Source: Sphingomonas ginsengisoli An et al. 2013 (GTDB lineage: Bacteria; Pseudomonadota; Alphaproteobacteria; Sphingomonadales; Sphingomonadaceae). Taken from it: a DNA stretch of 64,000 nucleotides. Positions 63,304-64,000 of the stretch are shown piece by piece. Every line of letters starts with the position of its first letter. Positions within the stretch are counted from its first letter, which is position 1. The stretch spans positions 2,746,501 to 2,810,500 of the forward strand of contig NZ_CP045434.1 of assembly GCF_009363895.1 (NCBI RefSeq). The letters run 5' to 3'. The position numbers and the translations under genes are program-made. A model generated the notes under the pieces. It was not told the origin of the DNA. It ran no database searches and worked only from the letters and a program-made list of their open reading frames with translations.

Positions 63304-64000
63304 ATGGCGTCGCACCCGACCGCCAGTGCGCCCCAGCCCCGCCCGTCGGCGGCCGCGGCCAACGCCAAGCTCCCGCCCCCCGGCGCGTCGCGCCACACCT
63401 ACGCCGCGATCGATCTTGGCACCAACAATTGCCGGCTGCTGATCGCCCGCCCCCACGAGGGCAGCTTTGTCGTGGTCGACGCCTTCAGCCGGATCGTCCG
63501 CTTGGGCGAGGGGCTGGCGAGTAGCGGGCGGCTGAGCACGGCGGCGATGGACCGCGCGGTGGAAGCGCTCGGGGTGTGCGCCGACAAGCTCAAGCGGCGC
63601 CGGGTCAGCCTTGCCCGCTCGGTCGCGACCGAGGCCTGCCGCCGCGCCGCCAACGGCCGCGACTTCATCGCCCGGGTCCACGACGAGACCGGGATCGCGC
63701 TCGAGATCATCCCCCCGCAGGAGGAAGCGCGACTTGCGGTGCTCGGCTGCCACAAGTTGCTCGAGCCGGGTGACGGGCCGGCGCTCATCTTCGACATCGG
63801 CGGCGGCTCGACCGAATTGGTGCTGGTCGAGCCCGGCGACGAGGAGGAAGGCGCGCCGCCGCGGATCAAGGCGTGGTGGAGCGCGCCGTGGGGCGTGGTC
63901 AGCCTGACCGAGAGCGAGGGCAAGGAAGCGCTCGAGGGGCCCGACCGCGTCGCCGCCTACCGCCGGATGGTCGAGCGGGCGCGCTACAGCTTCGCGCGCT
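63304..64000 (+). CDS. Ppx/GppA phosphatase, C-terminus cut by window edge
   Basis: Open from an ATG at 63304 to the right edge (232 codons, no stop). After an Ala/Pro-rich N-terminus, YAAIDLGTNNCRLLIARPHE, RSVATEACRRAANGRDFIAR and LIFDIGGGSTELVLVEPGDE are the phosphate-1, family and phosphate-2 motifs of exopolyphosphatase/guanosine pentaphosphate phosphatases. It degrades polyphosphate or pppGpp. First intact chromosomal gene to the right of the island. Confidence 0.88.
   Translation, partial: MASHPTASAPQPRPSAAAANAKLPPPGASRHTYAAIDLGTNNCRLLIARPHEGSFVVVDAFSRIVRLGEGLASSGRLSTAAMDRAVEALGVCADKLKRRRVSLARSVATEACRRAANGRDFIARVHDETGIALEIIPPQEEARLAVLGCHKLLEPGDGPALIFDIGGGSTELVLVEPGDEEEGAPPRIKAWWSAPWGVVSLTESEGKEALEGPDRVAAYRRMVERARYSFAR

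Noticed and set aside
1..64000. CRISPR array
   Set aside because: No regularly spaced direct repeats with spacers were seen; the only direct repeats are the att sites and scattered palindromes.

Overview
The window is a 64 kb piece of a high-GC alphaproteobacterial chromosome, most likely a member of the Sphingomonadaceae. The best marker is an acyl carrier protein plus serine palmitoyltransferase pair (28806-29057 and 27547-28806) whose catalytic residues fall at the same numbers as in the Sphingomonas enzyme. Small families I associate with sphingomonads (DUF6481, DUF3035 lipoprotein), HflKC-Do protease order and queF fit the same group.

From 1 to about 48.1 kb the content is ordinary core genome. 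In order: a membrane protein cut by the left edge, a small hypothetical and a LuxR-type HTH protein; tRNA-Tyr; a HerA-like ATPase, a Do protease and HflC/HflK; the Mrp Fe-S carrier and a CoA-binding protein; PmbA and UbiA; DUF6481, RsmE and glutamate-cysteine ligase; the rpoA/rpsK/rpsM cluster; RibF and a degenerate GDPD-like protein; ileS-lspA-lipoprotein-winged helix; a sulfurtransferase/QueF/OPT transporter operon; an M20 amidohydrolase; the sphingolipid pair; a two-domain retropepsin-like protein and an Nramp transporter. A lipid beta-oxidation neighbourhood follows (32.6-42.3 kb) with three acyl-CoA dehydrogenases, two SDRs, a FadB/FadJ-type bifunctional enzyme and a thioesterase. It is followed by a cytochrome b561, an MFS transporter, a response regulator, a SleB-type hydrolase and TypA/BipA. 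Several intergenic gaps carry palindromic repeat elements.

From 48168 to 63132 lies an integrated genomic island of about 14.9 kb. It is bounded by a perfect 49-bp direct repeat that is the 3' part of tRNA-Gln(CTG); the intact tRNA is at the right end (63084-63157) and the displaced 3' fragment at the left. Its DNA is visibly less GC-rich than the flanks. It carries a tyrosine integrase with an unknown partner gene, an AlpA/excisionase-like protein overlapping a candidate HUH replication protein, two tandem small paralogues, and an HTH gene behind an operator-like array. Cargo is two anti-phage-like modules. The first is a translationally coupled operon of MmeI-like DNA methyltransferase, SF2 helicase and GIY-YIG nuclease. 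The second is a reverse transcriptase (YMDD) overlapping a family A DNA polymerase. A serine recombinase lies between them. No structural phage genes, relaxase or type IV secretion genes are seen.

The most interesting signal is the reverse transcriptase plus PolA-like polymerase pair with its structured upstream region. The second is the three-gene methylase/helicase/nuclease operon. To the right of the island, a Ppx/GppA phosphatase runs off the window edge.
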